A stretch of DNA of 31,638 nt from Xanthobacteraceae bacterium (GCA_030037185.1 JASHRR010001421.1:1-31638); one strand, 5' to 3'; numbered from the stretch's first letter, positions 1 through 9,482 are shown. Program-made: numbers and translations. Notes: generated by a model not told the origin, from the letters alone.

Positions 1-554
1 TGAGCCGTGGACGTCGGCGTCGCCCGGGCTGCCGCGATGCGCTTGCGCGCCGCCTCATTGTAGAAAGGCACCTGGCCGTCGGGCGGATCGACGACGATGG
101 ATGTTCGAATCTGCCCACCGACTTCGGTGTAGGTCGAGCCCTGGTTGAGCCAGAAACGGTTATAGAAGCCGACAGCGCCGCCCCCCCGCTTCTCCACAAC
201 TTCAAAGAACGATTTCGGTTCGCTGGTGTCGCCACCCACCGGCGGCGGCGGGCGATCGGGCGACAAGGGCTCGTCGCCTCCGGCGCTTTTGGCCCTGCGC
301 TGTGCCTCGGCTCGCTGGAGGGTTTCAGCTCTTTCTTTGGTTAGGAACGGCGGATCCCCTGGCCACCGCTCCAGCGGCGTCATCGTGGCCAGATCGTAGG
401 TGCCCTGGAGGTCCGGATGTCCATCCGGCGTGCGCGGCAGGTCAGACTTTGTCGGGTCGTTCGTCGCTTGTCCCGCAATGGGAAGAGTTGTCAGAGTGAG
501 CAACCCGAGCGCCATTCCCACAACGCTCGTCCCAGAAATAAGTCGGTTCGCCAT
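1..554 (-). CDS. Exported PDLxGxW-family protein, 3' part cut by window edge
   Basis: The frame is open from an ATG at 554 down to the left edge (184 codons), so the C-terminus lies outside the window. Residues 1-29 form a signal peptide (basic start, hydrophobic core, then a likely cleavage near PIAGQA). The mature part begins with the hallmark PRTPDGHPDLQGTYDLATM followed by TPLERW. This matches the start of a large, poorly characterised family of exported proteins with a PDLxGxW-like motif; a related PDLEGIW...LTPLERP stretch occurs in the protein at 18007-19932. A proline-rich stretch (around residues 100-107) precedes a second conserved block containing NRFWLNQG. A purine-rich GAGGGAG sits about 9 nt before the ATG. 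Function is unknown; periplasmic or secreted location is inferred from the signal peptide. Confidence 0.8.
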   Translation of the reverse strand, partial: MANRLISGTSVVGMALGLLTLTTLPIAGQATNDPTKSDLPRTPDGHPDLQGTYDLATMTPLERWPGDPPFLTKERAETLQRAEAQRRAKSAGGDEPLSPDRPPPPVGGDTSEPKSFFEVVEKRGGGAVGFYNRFWLNQGSTYTEVGGQIRTSIVVDPPDGQVPFYNEAARKRIAAARATPTSTA

Positions 555-879
555 ATCCCATAGCTCCCTCGATCAATCGTTAGAATAAGCAGATGTTTTC
601 AGTGTCTGTATAATGAACTCGCCAAGCGCAAGCGCTCTGGGTGAAGTTTCTTGGCCTCGCAGCCAAGGGCCGGTCCCCGGCCAAATGGGTGGCATTCGCT
701 CGCGAGACGCTCTGTCTCCGGGGGGGGCTACCGTTTTTCGCTCTCCGACCGGCAAATTCCGCTTTGCCGGAGGCACTATCCAAAGGAACGGCGCCCTGCT
801 TATGCGAGGCGCCGCTCTGGCTGTCAAGCTGAGGCGCCCCTCCACCACCAGCGCAACTTCGTTCTGGCCGGAGCACCGT

Positions 880-1016
880 GGCGCTGGCTCTTTAACAAAC
901 TCGATACACTTGAAATCGAGCAGTTGGGCATCCGTCTCGCGGGGCTACCGCGGCATGCTGATCTTCCGGGGGTGGGTGGAGGCGATCAGATCTTCAATAG
1001 TTGCTTCATCACCCGC
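880..1016 (-). pseudogene. Possible C-terminal relic of a PDLxGxW-family protein
   Basis: Read on the minus strand, a short stretch gives IEDLIASTHPRKISMPR, then an in-frame TAG (945-947 on the plus strand), then PRETDAQLLDFKCIEFVKE. This resembles the C-terminal part I recall for exported PDLxGxW proteins (a KISMPL...L-x-C/K-x-x-EF pattern), but the frame is closed on both sides and no start exists. It lies just upstream, in the direction of transcription, of the intact family member that starts at 554, which would fit an old tandem copy. The identification rests on pattern memory of a variable family and is weak. The remaining sequence between 555 and 1160 shows no convincing gene. Confidence 0.3.
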
Positions 1017-1160
1017 GCGTCACGCCTCCCGGCGTCCCATGTACTGGCCCATCCACGAATCGACCGGAGCAGGCCGAGGGGTTGAGCGCGCCGGCCATGC
1101 TCGGGCGGAGCTACCGCGCCGCACGTGGAACTTGCCGGCGGTTGCCATTGGCCCTTGCGG

Positions 1161-1640
1161 TCACGCACTGTCGCGACGCGCCTCCGCGTCAAGAGAGGCG
1201 AGCAGCACGCGCCAGTGTTCAGCCAGTCGCCGCTGAAACAGCATGAGCTCGAAGCCATGACGGGCGACATGATCCCGTGGGATCTCGTCCCAGCCGCGAT
1301 GCTCGACCGTCACACGCGTCTGGTCGCCCACCGCTTCGAAGCGCACGTCAAGCTGCGTCGACTGGCCGGGCGCGAATGTCGCCTCACGCCATGTGAGTGC
1401 GAGCCTTTCGCCGGGCTTCCACACGGTGATGCGGCCGACCTCAAACTCTTTTCCGTTCGCCAGCGCCGCGACGAGCCGCCCGCCTTCCCCTGGCTCGAAG
1501 CTAAGGTGGCCGTCGCCCTGCGGCGTCAGCGTGAACAAAGGGTTGGGCTGCCACCATTCGCCGATCTCTTCGGTGAAGATTACAAATGCCCGCAAAGGCG
1601 TCGCGTCGACCCGGATCGAAACGATGACCGCTGCGGTCAT
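1161..1640 (-). CDS. SRPBCC / AHSA1-like domain protein
   Basis: A 159-residue protein of the START/Bet v1-like SRPBCC superfamily, AHSA1 (activator of Hsp90 ATPase homologue 1-like) branch. The N-terminus MTAAVIVSIRVDATPLRAF leads into the typical FTEEIGEWW block, then a GEGGRL turn, ITVWKPGERLALTW, and the family signature VTVEHRGWDEIP around residues 115-126. The C-terminal helix carries LAEHWRVLLASL. The chosen ATG overlaps the stop of the preceding ArsR gene by four bases (ATGA), so translation is probably coupled; a longer reading that starts at 1691 would run into that gene. Proteins of this kind are cytoplasmic, bind hydrophobic ligands and are regularly encoded directly after an ArsR repressor. 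The actual ligand is unknown. Confidence 0.9.
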   Translation of the reverse strand: MTAAVIVSIRVDATPLRAFVIFTEEIGEWWQPNPLFTLTPQGDGHLSFEPGEGGRLVAALANGKEFEVGRITVWKPGERLALTWREATFAPGQSTQLDVRFEAVGDQTRVTVEHRGWDEIPRDHVARHGFELMLFQRRLAEHWRVLLASLDAEARRDSA

Positions 1641-1966
1641 TTTCGCTTCTTCTCGACATGCGCCTTGAGGCCCGAAAGCTGCGCCGCCCACATCGCTTCG
1701 GTGGAGGCGAGCCAGCGTTTCAATTCCGCCATGGCACCGTCTTTAAGCGCATAAATGCGAACGCGCGCGTCGAACTCGGGATGGGTCTCTTCAACGAGTC
1801 CGCTCTGCTTCAATTGGCGCAAATGCCGGCTCATTGCCGGCGCGGGCAGGCCAAGCGCGTCCGCAAGCTCGCCTGCCCGGCGTGGTCGCTGGCCAAGCAG
1901 TTCCACCGCGTGCCGGCGATGGGGGTCAGCGAGTGCCGCCAAGGTCTTGTCGATGCGGGAGTTCAA
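1637..1966 (-). CDS. ArsR-family winged-helix transcriptional repressor (TTG start proposed)
   Basis: A 109-residue DNA-binding protein with the standard ArsR layout: helix 1 with RIDKTLAALADPHRRHAVEL, the recognition region RAGELADALGLPAPAMSRHL followed by RQLKQSGLVEE, and a beta-wing containing ARVRIYALKDG. No metal-binding ELCVCDL motif is present, so this is not an arsenic sensor of the classical kind. I place the start at TTG (1966-1964), because family members begin right at this N-R-x-I-D segment and the TTG overlaps the TGA of the upstream VOC gene. An ATG at 2008 in the same frame would add 14 residues of overlap and is the alternative. The SD before TTG is weak, which fits translational coupling. 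It probably represses its own operon. Confidence 0.88.
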   Translation of the reverse strand: MNSRIDKTLAALADPHRRHAVELLGQRPRRAGELADALGLPAPAMSRHLRQLKQSGLVEETHPEFDARVRIYALKDGAMAELKRWLASTEAMWAAQLSGLKAHVEKKRK

Positions 1967-2433
1967 TCGAGCCGCTTCTTCGTGGTGAGGCCGCTCGCCT
2001 TGTCCCACTCCTCCGCCGTCATCCTTTTCTCGGTGACCCCGAACGTCCAGATATGGCCTTCCGGGTCGCGCGCGCGATAGGTGCGGTCGCCGTAGAACTG
2101 AATCTCAGGCTCCTGCAGGATCTCGGCGCCCGCTTGGCGAGCGCGTTCGCAATGAGCGTCGATGTCCTCGCCCTCCGCGAGCTGCACGTGGACGGTCTGC
2201 GTGTTCTTGCGGCCAATGGATCTCGGGCTTTTGTGATCGGCGCTCCACTCGTTGCCGACCATGACGACGGAATCCCCGAACGTCATCTCCGAATGACCGA
2301 GATTGCCGTCGGCGTCGAGAATGACGAAGAGCGGCTCGAACCCAAACGCCTCTTCGAGCCAGCGATAAGCGGCCTTTGCATCTTGATAGCAGACGGCACT
2401 CGACAGCCCTTTGGGCCGATAGAGGTCAGGCAT
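1963..2433 (-). CDS. VOC (glyoxalase/bleomycin-resistance/dioxygenase superfamily) protein, PhnB-like
   Basis: A 156-residue protein of the vicinal-oxygen-chelate fold with two beta-alpha-beta-beta-beta modules. Visible landmarks are LSSAVCYQDAKAAYRWLEEAFGF-type opening (residues 10-32), GHSEMTFGDSVVMVGNEW in the first module, VHVQLAEGEDIDAHCERA in the second, and the closing GDRTYRARDPEGHIWTFG, which is the common VOC C-terminal signature. It is the first gene of a three-gene operon with an ArsR regulator and an AHSA1-like protein; spacings are overlapping. A strong SD (GGAGGAAG) sits 6-7 bases before the ATG. Such operons are frequent in Rhizobiales. Substrate unknown; no evidence allows choosing between a metal-dependent lyase and a binding protein. 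Confidence 0.9.
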   Translation of the reverse strand: MPDLYRPKGLSSAVCYQDAKAAYRWLEEAFGFEPLFVILDADGNLGHSEMTFGDSVVMVGNEWSADHKSPRSIGRKNTQTVHVQLAEGEDIDAHCERARQAGAEILQEPEIQFYGDRTYRARDPEGHIWTFGVTEKRMTAEEWDKASGLTTKKRLD

Positions 2434-2459
2434 GGCGGCTTCCTCCAGCAGGAGACTGT

Positions 2460-2494
2460 TATTTATATTACTGAAAAATATTTGTCAATTATTG
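2460..2494 (-). promoter_or_regulatory. Probable promoter of the VOC-ArsR-AHSA1 operon
   Basis: In a GC-rich surrounding, this is a sharply AT-rich block just upstream of the VOC gene. On the minus strand it holds a perfect TTGACA (2488-2483) and, 15-17 bases on, TATAAA/TAAATA (2467-2460). A partially symmetric CAATAATTG overlaps the -35 box and could be the binding site of the ArsR protein encoded in the operon; that last point is inference. Confidence 0.55.
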
Positions 2495-2499
2495 AAACT

Positions 2500-3040
2500 A
2501 CACCCCGGTCCACACCGCCTTGCCGCCGGGGGATCGTCGCAGCTCCGGGGCAGGGAAGCGCTGAACTGCAAGCGGGCGATAGGCCCGCTGTCAAAAGGGC
2601 AACGGGACCACCACTCGATCTCGGGGCAACCACGGTAATGCAAGATCGTGGGGGGCCACCGCAGCCTTCCCCCCCCCCGGACCAGCCTTCATATCGAACA
2701 AGCCGGCTCGGCGATTTGTCTTTCCCGGGCTTGCTATTGTTTTGAGCGCTCTTGTGCTCTGCCCTAGCCAAACGGTCTGCGCGGCCACATGGACTGGCCT
2801 TGCAGCGGGTCTTGGTGCCAACGCCTTCTCCCGGCGCCAATCCAGTCACCCGAGAAATGCCCGTGTGAAACTCGCCTGCGACGAGAAGCCCGCCTTAAAG
2901 AGGGAGCAAGGCCGCCTTCGACAGCACCCGTGAAGCTGAGGTCATTCCGGGCCCCAACGCCACCCGACAGGATCTCATCGACCTTGGCGCGGACTGCCTC
3001 GGCCAGTTTCGGCCAGGCAGTGGGAACCGCGAGGATCGGT
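2500..3040. other. Gene-poor stretch without recognisable content
   Basis: About 540 bases between the VOC operon promoter and the sox relic. All open frames here are short, begin or end at arbitrary points and show no family motif. It may hold the fully eroded 5' part of the soxC-like gene that becomes recognisable at about 3045, but nothing can be aligned by eye. Confidence 0.4.
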
Positions 3041-3044
3041 GCCC

Positions 3045-3420
3045 GGCCCCAATGGACAGACACTGCAGCAACCGGGTCTCTACGAGATTTCGGGCATCGC
3101 CCATTCCGGCAAAGGGCTGATCTCCAAGTACTGGTGTCAGCCGACGGAGGGGGGAGTTGGGCTGAGGCTGTGCTCCCGCAGCCGGTGTTGAGCGTGCCCT
3201 TTACACGATTTCGGGTGCCGTGGCCGCTGGAGCGGCGCCCCGGCTGTCTTGCAAAGACGGGCCTGGGACGAGGATAAAAACGCGCAGCCTACCCGCGCGC
3301 AGTCCGTCGCGGCGAGCTACCCTCAGTGCCGCCTGTCATTGGTTTTGCTAACCACCACTTCAACGCCGTCGCGAGCTGGGCTATCAACAACAAAGGAAAG
3401 ATCAGCCATGTGCATACTGC
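3045..3420 (+). pseudogene. soxC: soxC/sorA-like sulfite (sulfur) dehydrogenase, C-terminal relic
   Basis: The C-terminal dimerisation domain of a molybdenum sulfite-oxidase-type protein can be read only by changing frames. First frame: PNGQTLQQPGLYEISGIAH and SGKGLISK (3048-3128). Second frame: VLVSADGGGSWAEA, then FTRFRVPW (3131-about 3240), closed by a TAA at 3275-3277. Third frame: RAWDEDKNAQPTRAQ. Back in the second frame: PPVIGF and FANHHFNAVASWAINNKGK, ending at HVHT (about 3325-3415). The order and spacing match the end of SoxC/SorA proteins, which conserve GLYEISGIA, VSADGG, QPTRA and a final NAxxSW...HVYA. The molybdopterin domain upstream is gone or unreadable. No functional protein is possible. 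The original enzyme is periplasmic and oxidises sulfite or Sox-bound sulfane sulfur. Confidence 0.75.
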
Positions 3421-3975
3421 CTTTGTTTTGGCCGCATTGTCTAGCTTCGTCCTCGGGACGCAAGCGTCGCGTGGCGACGGCCCTAATCTCGGCAAACCGA
3501 TCAAAGCTTCCGATATTGCGGCGTGGGCTATTGATATCGCGCCCGGCGGCGCTGGCTTGCCTGCAGGGCGCGGAACGGCTGACCAGGGTGCGGCGATCTT
3601 TGCGGACAACGGTGTTCTTTGTCATGGCGAGGGCGGGAGAGGCGGGAGTTTCGATGGGCAACAGCGGCGCTCCGGCTTCACCGGCGGTGGTGGACGACAG
3701 AAAAATCACCGGCATCGATGAGACGATGACATCATCGCCAACTACGGGCCCTATGCCACGACGTTGTTCGACTACATCCTGTCGAGCCATGCCTTGGACG
3801 GCGCCGCGATCCCTGACCGACGATCAGGTCTACGCCCTCATCGCCTATATCCTGGCGCAAAACAAGCTACGATGCTAAGGACGTCATCAACGCTCAAACG
3901 CCGCCCACAGTGCAAATGCCCAACAGCAGGGGCTTCATTCCGTTATTTCCCGAGACTGAGCGGATGCCAAAATAA
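3408..3975 (+). pseudogene. soxD: soxD-like c-type cytochrome relic with destroyed heme motif
   Basis: Directly after the soxC relic, and fused to its frame, comes a signal-peptide-like FVLAALSSFVLG and then GDGPNLGKPIKASDIAAW, a typical SoxD/SorB-type start. The expected CxxCH heme site reads NGVLCHGEGG: the first cysteine is replaced by glycine. Downstream the reading frame must change: YGPYATTLFDYI, then after a frameshift RAMPWTAPRSLTDDQVYAL and AYILAQNKL, and after another shift DAKDVINAQTPPTVQMPN and GFIPLFPE, ending at TAA 3973-3975. These blocks are in the correct order for the cytochrome subunit of sulfite/sulfur dehydrogenase. At least two frameshifts and the lost heme ligand mean the gene is dead. 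Confidence 0.78.
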
Positions 3976-4081
3976 TCGGCCAAACATGAAATGATTGGCC
4001 TTGTGCCTTACTCGCGTGCAACATTTTGCGAACTCGGGGTCGATCGCTTCGACCGTTCGCACAAGCTTTCCGGAGGGTCAC

Positions 4082-5326
4082 GTGGCTCGCAGACTTGGCG
4101 CTCTTTGTTTCCCGCTGATGTTCGCGCTTCACCTGTTTTCGGGGGGCGTAGCGGCACAGACCCGACCAGGCGGTCCCCCCGCGGTCGGCGTGGTCCGTGC
4201 GGAGCGCCAGCAAATTACCCAAAGCGATGAGTTCATTGGCCGGATCCAGGCGGTGAGCCGGGTTGTGCTGGTCGCCCGGGTCACTGGCTTTCTCGAAAAG
4301 CGGCTGTTTGTCGAGGGGACCGAGGTCAACAAGGGCGATCTGCTTTATCAGCTGGAGAAGCCCCCCTTTCAGGCCCTGGTCGATGCCAGCAAGGCGGCCG
4401 TCGACCAACTGGAGGCTCAGCACGTCAATGCCGAGGAGACGCTGGAGCGCGCCAGGGATCTGCTTGGGAGGTCGGCCGGGCCGCAGTCGAGTGTCGATTC
4501 TGCGCTCGCCGCCGAGCGCGCCCTGGCGGCGCAAATTGCCGGAGCAAAAGCGCAGCTGCAAACGGCAGAAATCAATCTCGGTTACACCGAAATTCGCGCC
4601 CTTATTGACGGAAAGATCAGCGCAACCGCAGTCACCGAGGGCAATGTGGTGTCGCCGACCAGCGGGCCTCTGGCTACGCTTGTAAGTCAGGACCCGATGT
4701 ACGTTAACTTTGCGGTTGCCGGGCGCGCCGCGCTCGATCTGCGCAACCGCTATGCCGCCAAAGGCGGGTTCAGCGCCGTCGTCATCAAATTGCGTCTGCC
4801 CGACGGCCGGATTTATGAACAGAGCGGCCGGCTTGAATACGTGTCTCCAACAATTGCCGAAAATACCGACACGCTCATGTTCCGCGGAGTTATTGCCAAT
4901 CCGGTATTCCCGGGCATGACGGGAGCCCAGCCGGGCTCGCGCGAGTTGACGGATGGCGAATTCGTGACCGTACTGCTCGAGGGCGTGCAGCCGATCTCGG
5001 TTCTGGCGATTCCGCGTGCTGGCGTGCTCTCCGACCAGCAGGGCGATTACGTCTATGTGGTGGACGCACAGGGAAAGGCGCAGATTCGTCGCCTACAGCT
5101 TGGTCAGTCAACGCCATCGACGGCAGTCGTTACAAGCGGGCTCAGCGAAGGCGAACTCGTGATCAGCGAGGGGCTGCAACGCGTTCGGGCGGGCGAAGCA
5201 GTATTGGCCGGCCCAGCGAGTCCGTCGCCAGCGCCGATGACGCCTGTTGCGGCAAATGGCGAGGGCGGCCCCAAATCGACGCCCGGCCCGGCCCAGCCGC
5301 CGGCCGGGCCGGGAGAACAAAAATGA
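4082..5326 (+). CDS. RND efflux periplasmic adaptor (membrane fusion protein, AcrA/MexA type)
   Basis: A 414-residue adaptor that links an inner-membrane RND pump to an outer-membrane channel. I choose the GTG at 4082 because GGAGGG lies 4-5 bases upstream and the signal peptide ([17 protein letters not shown], cleavage near GVAA) follows at once; an in-frame ATG at 3995 would add 29 unconvincing residues. No lipobox is present, so it is probably a soluble or peripheral periplasmic protein. Landmarks in order: beta-barrel/lipoyl entry [19 protein letters not shown] and [12 protein letters not shown], the alpha-hairpin with [20 protein letters not shown], the second lipoyl half with [14 protein letters not shown], then DPMYVNFAV, and [14 protein letters not shown] Pro/Gly-rich tail of about 35 residues is unusual. 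It overlaps the pump gene by ATGA. Substrates cannot be predicted. Confidence 0.95.
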   Translation: MARRLGALCFPLMFALHLFSGGVAAQTRPGGPPAVGVVRAERQQITQSDEFIGRIQAVSRVVLVARVTGFLEKRLFVEGTEVNKGDLLYQLEKPPFQALVDASKAAVDQLEAQHVNAEETLERARDLLGRSAGPQSSVDSALAAERALAAQIAGAKAQLQTAEINLGYTEIRALIDGKISATAVTEGNVVSPTSGPLATLVSQDPMYVNFAVAGRAALDLRNRYAAKGGFSAVVIKLRLPDGRIYEQSGRLEYVSPTIAENTDTLMFRGVIANPVFPGMTGAQPGSRELTDGEFVTVLLEGVQPISVLAIPRAGVLSDQQGDYVYVVDAQGKAQIRRLQLGQSTPSTAVVTSGLSEGELVISEGLQRVRAGEAVLAGPASPSPAPMTPVAANGEGGPKSTPGPAQPPAGPGEQK

Positions 5327-8300
5327 TCTCGGCGATTTTCGTCGATCGGCCGAGGCTCGCGGTCGTTATCGCCGTGGTTATCACGATTGCGGGCCTGCTC
5401 GCTCTGCTGCGGATTCCCGTTGCGCAGTTTCCGGAGATCGTCCCACCGCAGGTCCAGGTTTCTGCCGTTTATCCCGGCGCCTCTGCTGCTGTGGTCGAAT
5501 CGAGCGTCGCACAACCGATCGAGGCGCAAGTCGTTGGCGTCGACAAGATGATCTACATGAAATCGACAAGCGGCGACGACGGCAGCTACACCTTGACGGT
5601 CAGTTTTGTGCTCGGCAGCGATCCCGATATCGATACGGTCAATGTCAATAATCGCGTGCAAACCGCGCTTGCAAAACTTCCTCCCGAGGTCCAGCTGGAG
5701 GGACTGACCGTTCAGAAAAGGTCGTCGGCGATACTGCAATTCATCGTACTTTATAGCGAGGACGGCAAACAGGATCCGCTGTTTATTACCAATTATGCGG
5801 TGATCAACGTGCTGGACGTATTGTCCCGCATCCCCGGCGTCGGCTCGGCCGCGCTGTTTGGCACGCTCAATTATTCGATGCGTATTTGGTTTGACACCAA
5901 GCGTCTCGACAATTTGAGCCTGACGCCGTCCGACGTGATCGCCGCGATACAGGCACAGAATGTTCAGGCACCGGTTGGCCGCATCGGTGCGAGGCCGATC
6001 AGCAACGATCAGCAATTCCAGATGAACGTGCAGACACAGGGCCGGCTGACGACCCCTGAGCAGTTCGGGAATATCGTGTTGCGCGCGAACCCTGATGGTT
6101 CCTTGCTGCGCATTCGCGACGTCGCCCGTGTCGAGCTCGGCGCGCAAAACCAGGACGTGGAAGCCCGCATCAATGGTCAGCCGGCAGTGGGGATTCGCAT
6201 CAACCTCTCTCCTGGCGCCAACGCGATAGAGACCGCCGCACAGGTCAGAGCGAACCTGGCAAGCTTGAGCCAGCACTTTCCGGCAGGCCTGAAATATTTG
6301 GTCAGTTACGACACGACCACCTTCGTTCAAGACACCATCCGTGACGTCTTGACTACATTGGTCATTGCCTTCGTGCTCGTCGTCTTGGTGGTGTTCCTAT
6401 TCCTGGGCAGCCTGCGCGCGACCTTGATTCCTTCGGTGGCAGTGCCGGTCAGCGTGATCGGGAGCTTCGCGGTGTTGCTGGTGATGGGCTATACCGCAAA
6501 TACCGTTTCGCTACTCGCAATGGTGCTGGCAATCGGAATTCTCGTCGACGACGCGATTGTCGTCGTCGAGAACGTCGAACGCGTCCTCGAGGAGGAACCC
6601 CACCTCAGCCCTGCCGAGGCGACAAAAAGGGCCATGGCCGAAATCACGGCGCCCATCATTGCCATTACCTTGGTGCTTCTCTCGGTGTTCGTGCCGGTGG
6701 CGTTTCTGCCGGGCGTTTCGGGAACGCTGTTCCGGCAATTCGCCGTCACCATCAGCGTCGCGATGCTGATTTCAGCGGTCAATGCCCTAAGCCTGTCGCC
6801 GGCGCTGTGCGCAGTGTTTCTAAGACGTCAGGGGCGCAGGCGCGGACCGGTAGGATGGGTGCTGCGTCGGATCGAAAATGTCCGAGACGGTTATGCAGGT
6901 ATGGTGCGCCGTTTGGTGCGGGTGTCGATTTTCGGCACGGGCGTGGTGCTGGCCTGTGCGGCCGGTATCTATTTCATTTCGCTGCGCACACCAACGGGGT
7001 TTTTGCCCGAAGAGGATCAGGGGGCGTTCTTCATTTCCGTGCAACTCCCGGATGGCGCATCGGTTACCCGCACCGGGGACGCGGTCCAGCGCATCGAGGC
7101 GGTGCTCAAATCCATGCCGCAGGTGGACAACGTGTTCGCCGTGATCGGCTTTTCGATTCTCGACAACGTCAGCGAACCGAACGCAGCCTTGATCGTTCCG
7201 ACCTTGAAGCCGTTCGCGGACCGCGCCGGCGCAGCGAACTCGGCCCAGGCGTTGATTGCGCGGCTGTTCGGCGAAGCCCAGCAAATACGAACCGCAACCG
7301 TCATCCCGTTCAACTTGCCTCCAATCATCGGGCTGTCGACCACCGGAGGGTTCGAATACGAGCTTGAAGGGCTCGAAGGGCAGGAGCCCGCGGCAATGAA
7401 CAGCGTGATGCAGGGTTTCATAGCCAATGCCAACCGAGATCCCCGGCTCAGCCGCGTCTTTTCGACCTACACCGCCAACAATCCGTCAATCTATCTCGAC
7501 ATCGACCGCGAGAAGGCGCAGGCGCTCGGGCTCGGCATGAACGACGTGTTCGGCGCACTGCAGGCGACCCTGGGGGGCATCTATATCAACAACTTCAACC
7601 TGTTCGGCCGGATATGGCAGGTCAATATCCAGGGGGAGGCGGCTGACCGCAATGACCTCTCGTCGCTTTGGCAAATCTACGTTCGCAACAAATATGGCTC
7701 CGACGTGCCATTGCGCTCGGTCGCCAACGCGCGTGTGATCGTCGGACCGCAAGTGATCACGCGCTACAACAACTACCGTGCCATTCCGATCCAAGGCGGT
7801 CCGTCGCCCGGCACGTCCTCCGGCACGGCGCTGGAGGCCGTCGGACAGGTCTCCAAACAGACATTGCCCGCCGGATACAGCTACGAGTGGACCGGGACCG
7901 CCTATCAGGAGGTGTCGGCGGCGGGGCAGACCGGAGCAATCCTTGGCCTTGCGGTGCTGTTCGCCTTTCTGTTTCTGGTCGGCCTCTACGAGAGCTGGAT
8001 GATACCGGTCCCGGTGCTGTTGTCGGTGCCCATTGGGGTGTTGGGCGCCTTCCTCGGCATCCTGATCGGGCATCTGTCGCTCGACCTTTATGCCCAGATC
8101 GGGCTTGTGGTGCTGGTGGCGATGTCCGCCAAAAATGGCATTCTCATCGTCGAATTCGCCAAGGACCAGCGCGAACAGGGCAAGGATATCCGCGAAGCAG
8201 CCGTGCTCGGCGCGCAGATGCGTTTTCGGGCCGTGATGATGACCTCGTTCGCCTTCATCCTCGGCGTCTACCCGCTGGTGGTCGCTCAGGGCGCCGCCGA

Positions 8301-8544
8301 GATCAGTCGACACGATGTAGGGACGCCCGTGTTCGCCGGAATGATCGCTGCGAGCGCCGTCGGGCTGTTCGTCATTCCCATGCTCTATGTCACGTGCCAA
8401 ACTGTGCGCGAGCGCGCTGGCGGGTATTTCGGACGCAACGAGACCCGCGGCAACAAACCGATGCCTAAGGCGGTCACTCCGAATCGAGATGGTTTCACCC
8501 CGGGTCCTGCTGAAAGGATTTCCGATGGGAGGCAGTCTGTATGA
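5323..8544 (+). CDS. RND multidrug efflux pump, HAE-1 family (AcrB/MexB type)
   Basis: A 1073-residue inner-membrane proton/drug antiporter, slightly longer than the usual 1030-1050. It starts [19 protein letters not shown] (TM1) and continues with the family block [20 protein letters not shown]. The proton-relay residues are intact: the adjacent aspartates 409-410 in [13 protein letters not shown] (TM4) and lysine 937 in [14 protein letters not shown] (TM10). Two large periplasmic loops lie between TM1-TM2 and TM7-TM8, as expected for 12 membrane segments, and the docking-domain region with [19 protein letters not shown] is present. The ATG overlaps the adaptor stop. No outer-membrane factor gene follows, so the complex probably uses a channel encoded elsewhere, which is common in Alphaproteobacteria. 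The last roughly 25 residues are not conserved in look. Confidence 0.96.
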   Translation: MISAIFVDRPRLAVVIAVVITIAGLLALLRIPVAQFPEIVPPQVQVSAVYPGASAAVVESSVAQPIEAQVVGVDKMIYMKSTSGDDGSYTLTVSFVLGSDPDIDTVNVNNRVQTALAKLPPEVQLEGLTVQKRSSAILQFIVLYSEDGKQDPLFITNYAVINVLDVLSRIPGVGSAALFGTLNYSMRIWFDTKRLDNLSLTPSDVIAAIQAQNVQAPVGRIGARPISNDQQFQMNVQTQGRLTTPEQFGNIVLRANPDGSLLRIRDVARVELGAQNQDVEARINGQPAVGIRINLSPGANAIETAAQVRANLASLSQHFPAGLKYLVSYDTTTFVQDTIRDVLTTLVIAFVLVVLVVFLFLGSLRATLIPSVAVPVSVIGSFAVLLVMGYTANTVSLLAMVLAIGILVDDAIVVVENVERVLEEEPHLSPAEATKRAMAEITAPIIAITLVLLSVFVPVAFLPGVSGTLFRQFAVTISVAMLISAVNALSLSPALCAVFLRRQGRRRGPVGWVLRRIENVRDGYAGMVRRLVRVSIFGTGVVLACAAGIYFISLRTPTGFLPEEDQGAFFISVQLPDGASVTRTGDAVQRIEAVLKSMPQVDNVFAVIGFSILDNVSEPNAALIVPTLKPFADRAGAANSAQALIARLFGEAQQIRTATVIPFNLPPIIGLSTTGGFEYELEGLEGQEPAAMNSVMQGFIANANRDPRLSRVFSTYTANNPSIYLDIDREKAQALGLGMNDVFGALQATLGGIYINNFNLFGRIWQVNIQGEAADRNDLSSLWQIYVRNKYGSDVPLRSVANARVIVGPQVITRYNNYRAIPIQGGPSPGTSSGTALEAVGQVSKQTLPAGYSYEWTGTAYQEVSAAGQTGAILGLAVLFAFLFLVGLYESWMIPVPVLLSVPIGVLGAFLGILIGHLSLDLYAQIGLVVLVAMSAKNGILIVEFAKDQREQGKDIREAAVLGAQMRFRAVMMTSFAFILGVYPLVVAQGAAEISRHDVGTPVFAGMIAASAVGLFVIPMLYVTCQTVRERAGGYFGRNETRGNKPMPKAVTPNRDGFTPGPAERISDGRQSV

Positions 8545-9139
8545 AGTCGCGGTTTGCGCCGGCAGTTTCGGCGGGGCACAATTGCCAAGATTGCTCGATG
8601 CCGAGCGCGCCACCAGCGAACCACCAAAACCACCATCAAATCACCGGGACACAGCAACATCGGGCTTTCGCGGCGGAAAGCGTTGTCATGGTGCGCCGGG
8701 AGGATTCGGTATCAGCTTTGAGGCCGTGCAGGAGGCATACGAGTCCCTGGTACCCGGATTATGCCTCGCAGGCCCCTTGCAGAAACGGCGTGGTGATGCT
8801 TGCGATGTGTCCACTCGGCCGAACGGTAGAGCCTCAGTCTCTTTGCCTTGTGTGTCGCCCCGGTGATGGCTGATCTGCGCCGGTCAGCGACGGATACAAC
8901 GATGGCTCCAACCACTCGGATCCACTCGGCAGGCAATAGTCGTCGGGAATTGTTGGGTGAAGTCGAAGCGCGGGAAGATCACGTCAGAAGCGACGCAGGC
9001 TTGAACACTCGACGTCGAGATCGCGCCGATGACCACCCGCGATCGGTTCTGGGATACGATGCAAGATCGTATCAAGCGCAACATCTAAACAGCGGCACCC
9101 GCCGCGATGGTGGGCAGCGGGGCAGGGTTTGCTAACTGG
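8545..9139. other. Gene-free stretch downstream of the RND operon
   Basis: About 600 bases with only short overlapping frames. One plus-strand frame begins with an ATG overlapping the RND stop (8541), but its translation is rich in Cys/His/Pro and resembles no protein, and the expected third gene (an outer-membrane factor) is not there. No terminator with a clear T-run was seen. Confidence 0.4.
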
Positions 9140-9179
9140 CTCTGGCGAGTTTCAGAAAAACGCCAGCGCTCACCCGACA

Positions 9180-9200
9180 CGGCTTCATGCGCCGAAGCCG
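9180..9200 (-). terminator. Hairpin directly at the stop codon of a small exported protein gene
   Basis: A perfect 7-bp stem (CGGCTTC / GAAGCCG, 7-base loop) begins at the base after the TAA of the gene at 9201-9431, read on the minus strand. A second hairpin (CTGGCG / CGCCAG, loop containing five T on the minus strand) follows at about 9141-9166. There is no T-run immediately after the first stem, so it may be an mRNA-stabilising hairpin instead of a terminator. Confidence 0.4.
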
Positions 9201-9431
9201 TTAACTTGTTTTGTGTATTTGTTTGTGAGTCTTGTGGCGTTTATAGAACCGCCCTTGCAGCTGGCGATCGGTCCCAAACCTCTGATCCGAGGGCAGCACC
9301 TGGGATTGGGTGGCGGAAGTCTCCTCGTGGTGTTTCTTCGTCTTTGCGAGCGCTGTATCGGCTATGCTGAAAGTCATCATCCCGGCGATCGCAAGTGCCA
9401 TTCCGGTGGACACTGGTCTCACAACGCGCAT
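9201..9431 (-). CDS. Small exported basic protein, function unknown
   Basis: A 76-residue protein. The ATG at 9431 is preceded by a good SD (GGAGG) seven bases upstream; a longer in-frame start at 9464 is less likely. Residues 1-29 form a clear signal peptide (MRVVRPVSTGMALAIAGMM, cleavage near DTALA). The mature chain of about 47 residues is hydrophilic and strongly basic at the end, with lysine/histidine-rich KTKKHHEE near the start and YKRHKTHKQIHKTS at the C-terminus. Its short length, signal peptide and a GRFYKR segment resemble the second small protein at 9961-10200, so the two may be distant paralogues. No known domain recognised. Histidine richness could point to metal or nucleic-acid/polyanion binding, but that is speculation. 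Confidence 0.65.
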   Translation of the reverse strand: MRVVRPVSTGMALAIAGMMTFSIADTALAKTKKHHEETSATQSQVLPSDQRFGTDRQLQGRFYKRHKTHKQIHKTS

Positions 9432-9482
9432 CTCGTTCCTCCAATCTTTATTAACTGAACCCATATAATGCGCCGGAAACCG

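Noticed and set aside
613..1236. Long plus-strand open frame upstream of the VOC-ArsR-AHSA1 operon
   Set aside because: No SD, rich in Arg/Ser in the manner of antisense frames, and overlaps the end of the AHSA1-like gene on the other strand.
5104..6330. 408-codon minus-strand frame inside the RND operon
   Set aside because: It is the antisense shadow of the adaptor and pump genes; composition is His/Arg-rich and no motif is visible.
7486..8613. 375-codon minus-strand frame over the 3' part of the pump gene
   Set aside because: Antisense shadow of a clearly coding RND gene.
8541..8873. Plus-strand frame whose ATG overlaps the RND stop codon
   Set aside because: The overlap suggests an operon gene, but the product has no signal peptide, no resemblance to an outer-membrane factor, and an unnatural Cys/His/Pro composition.
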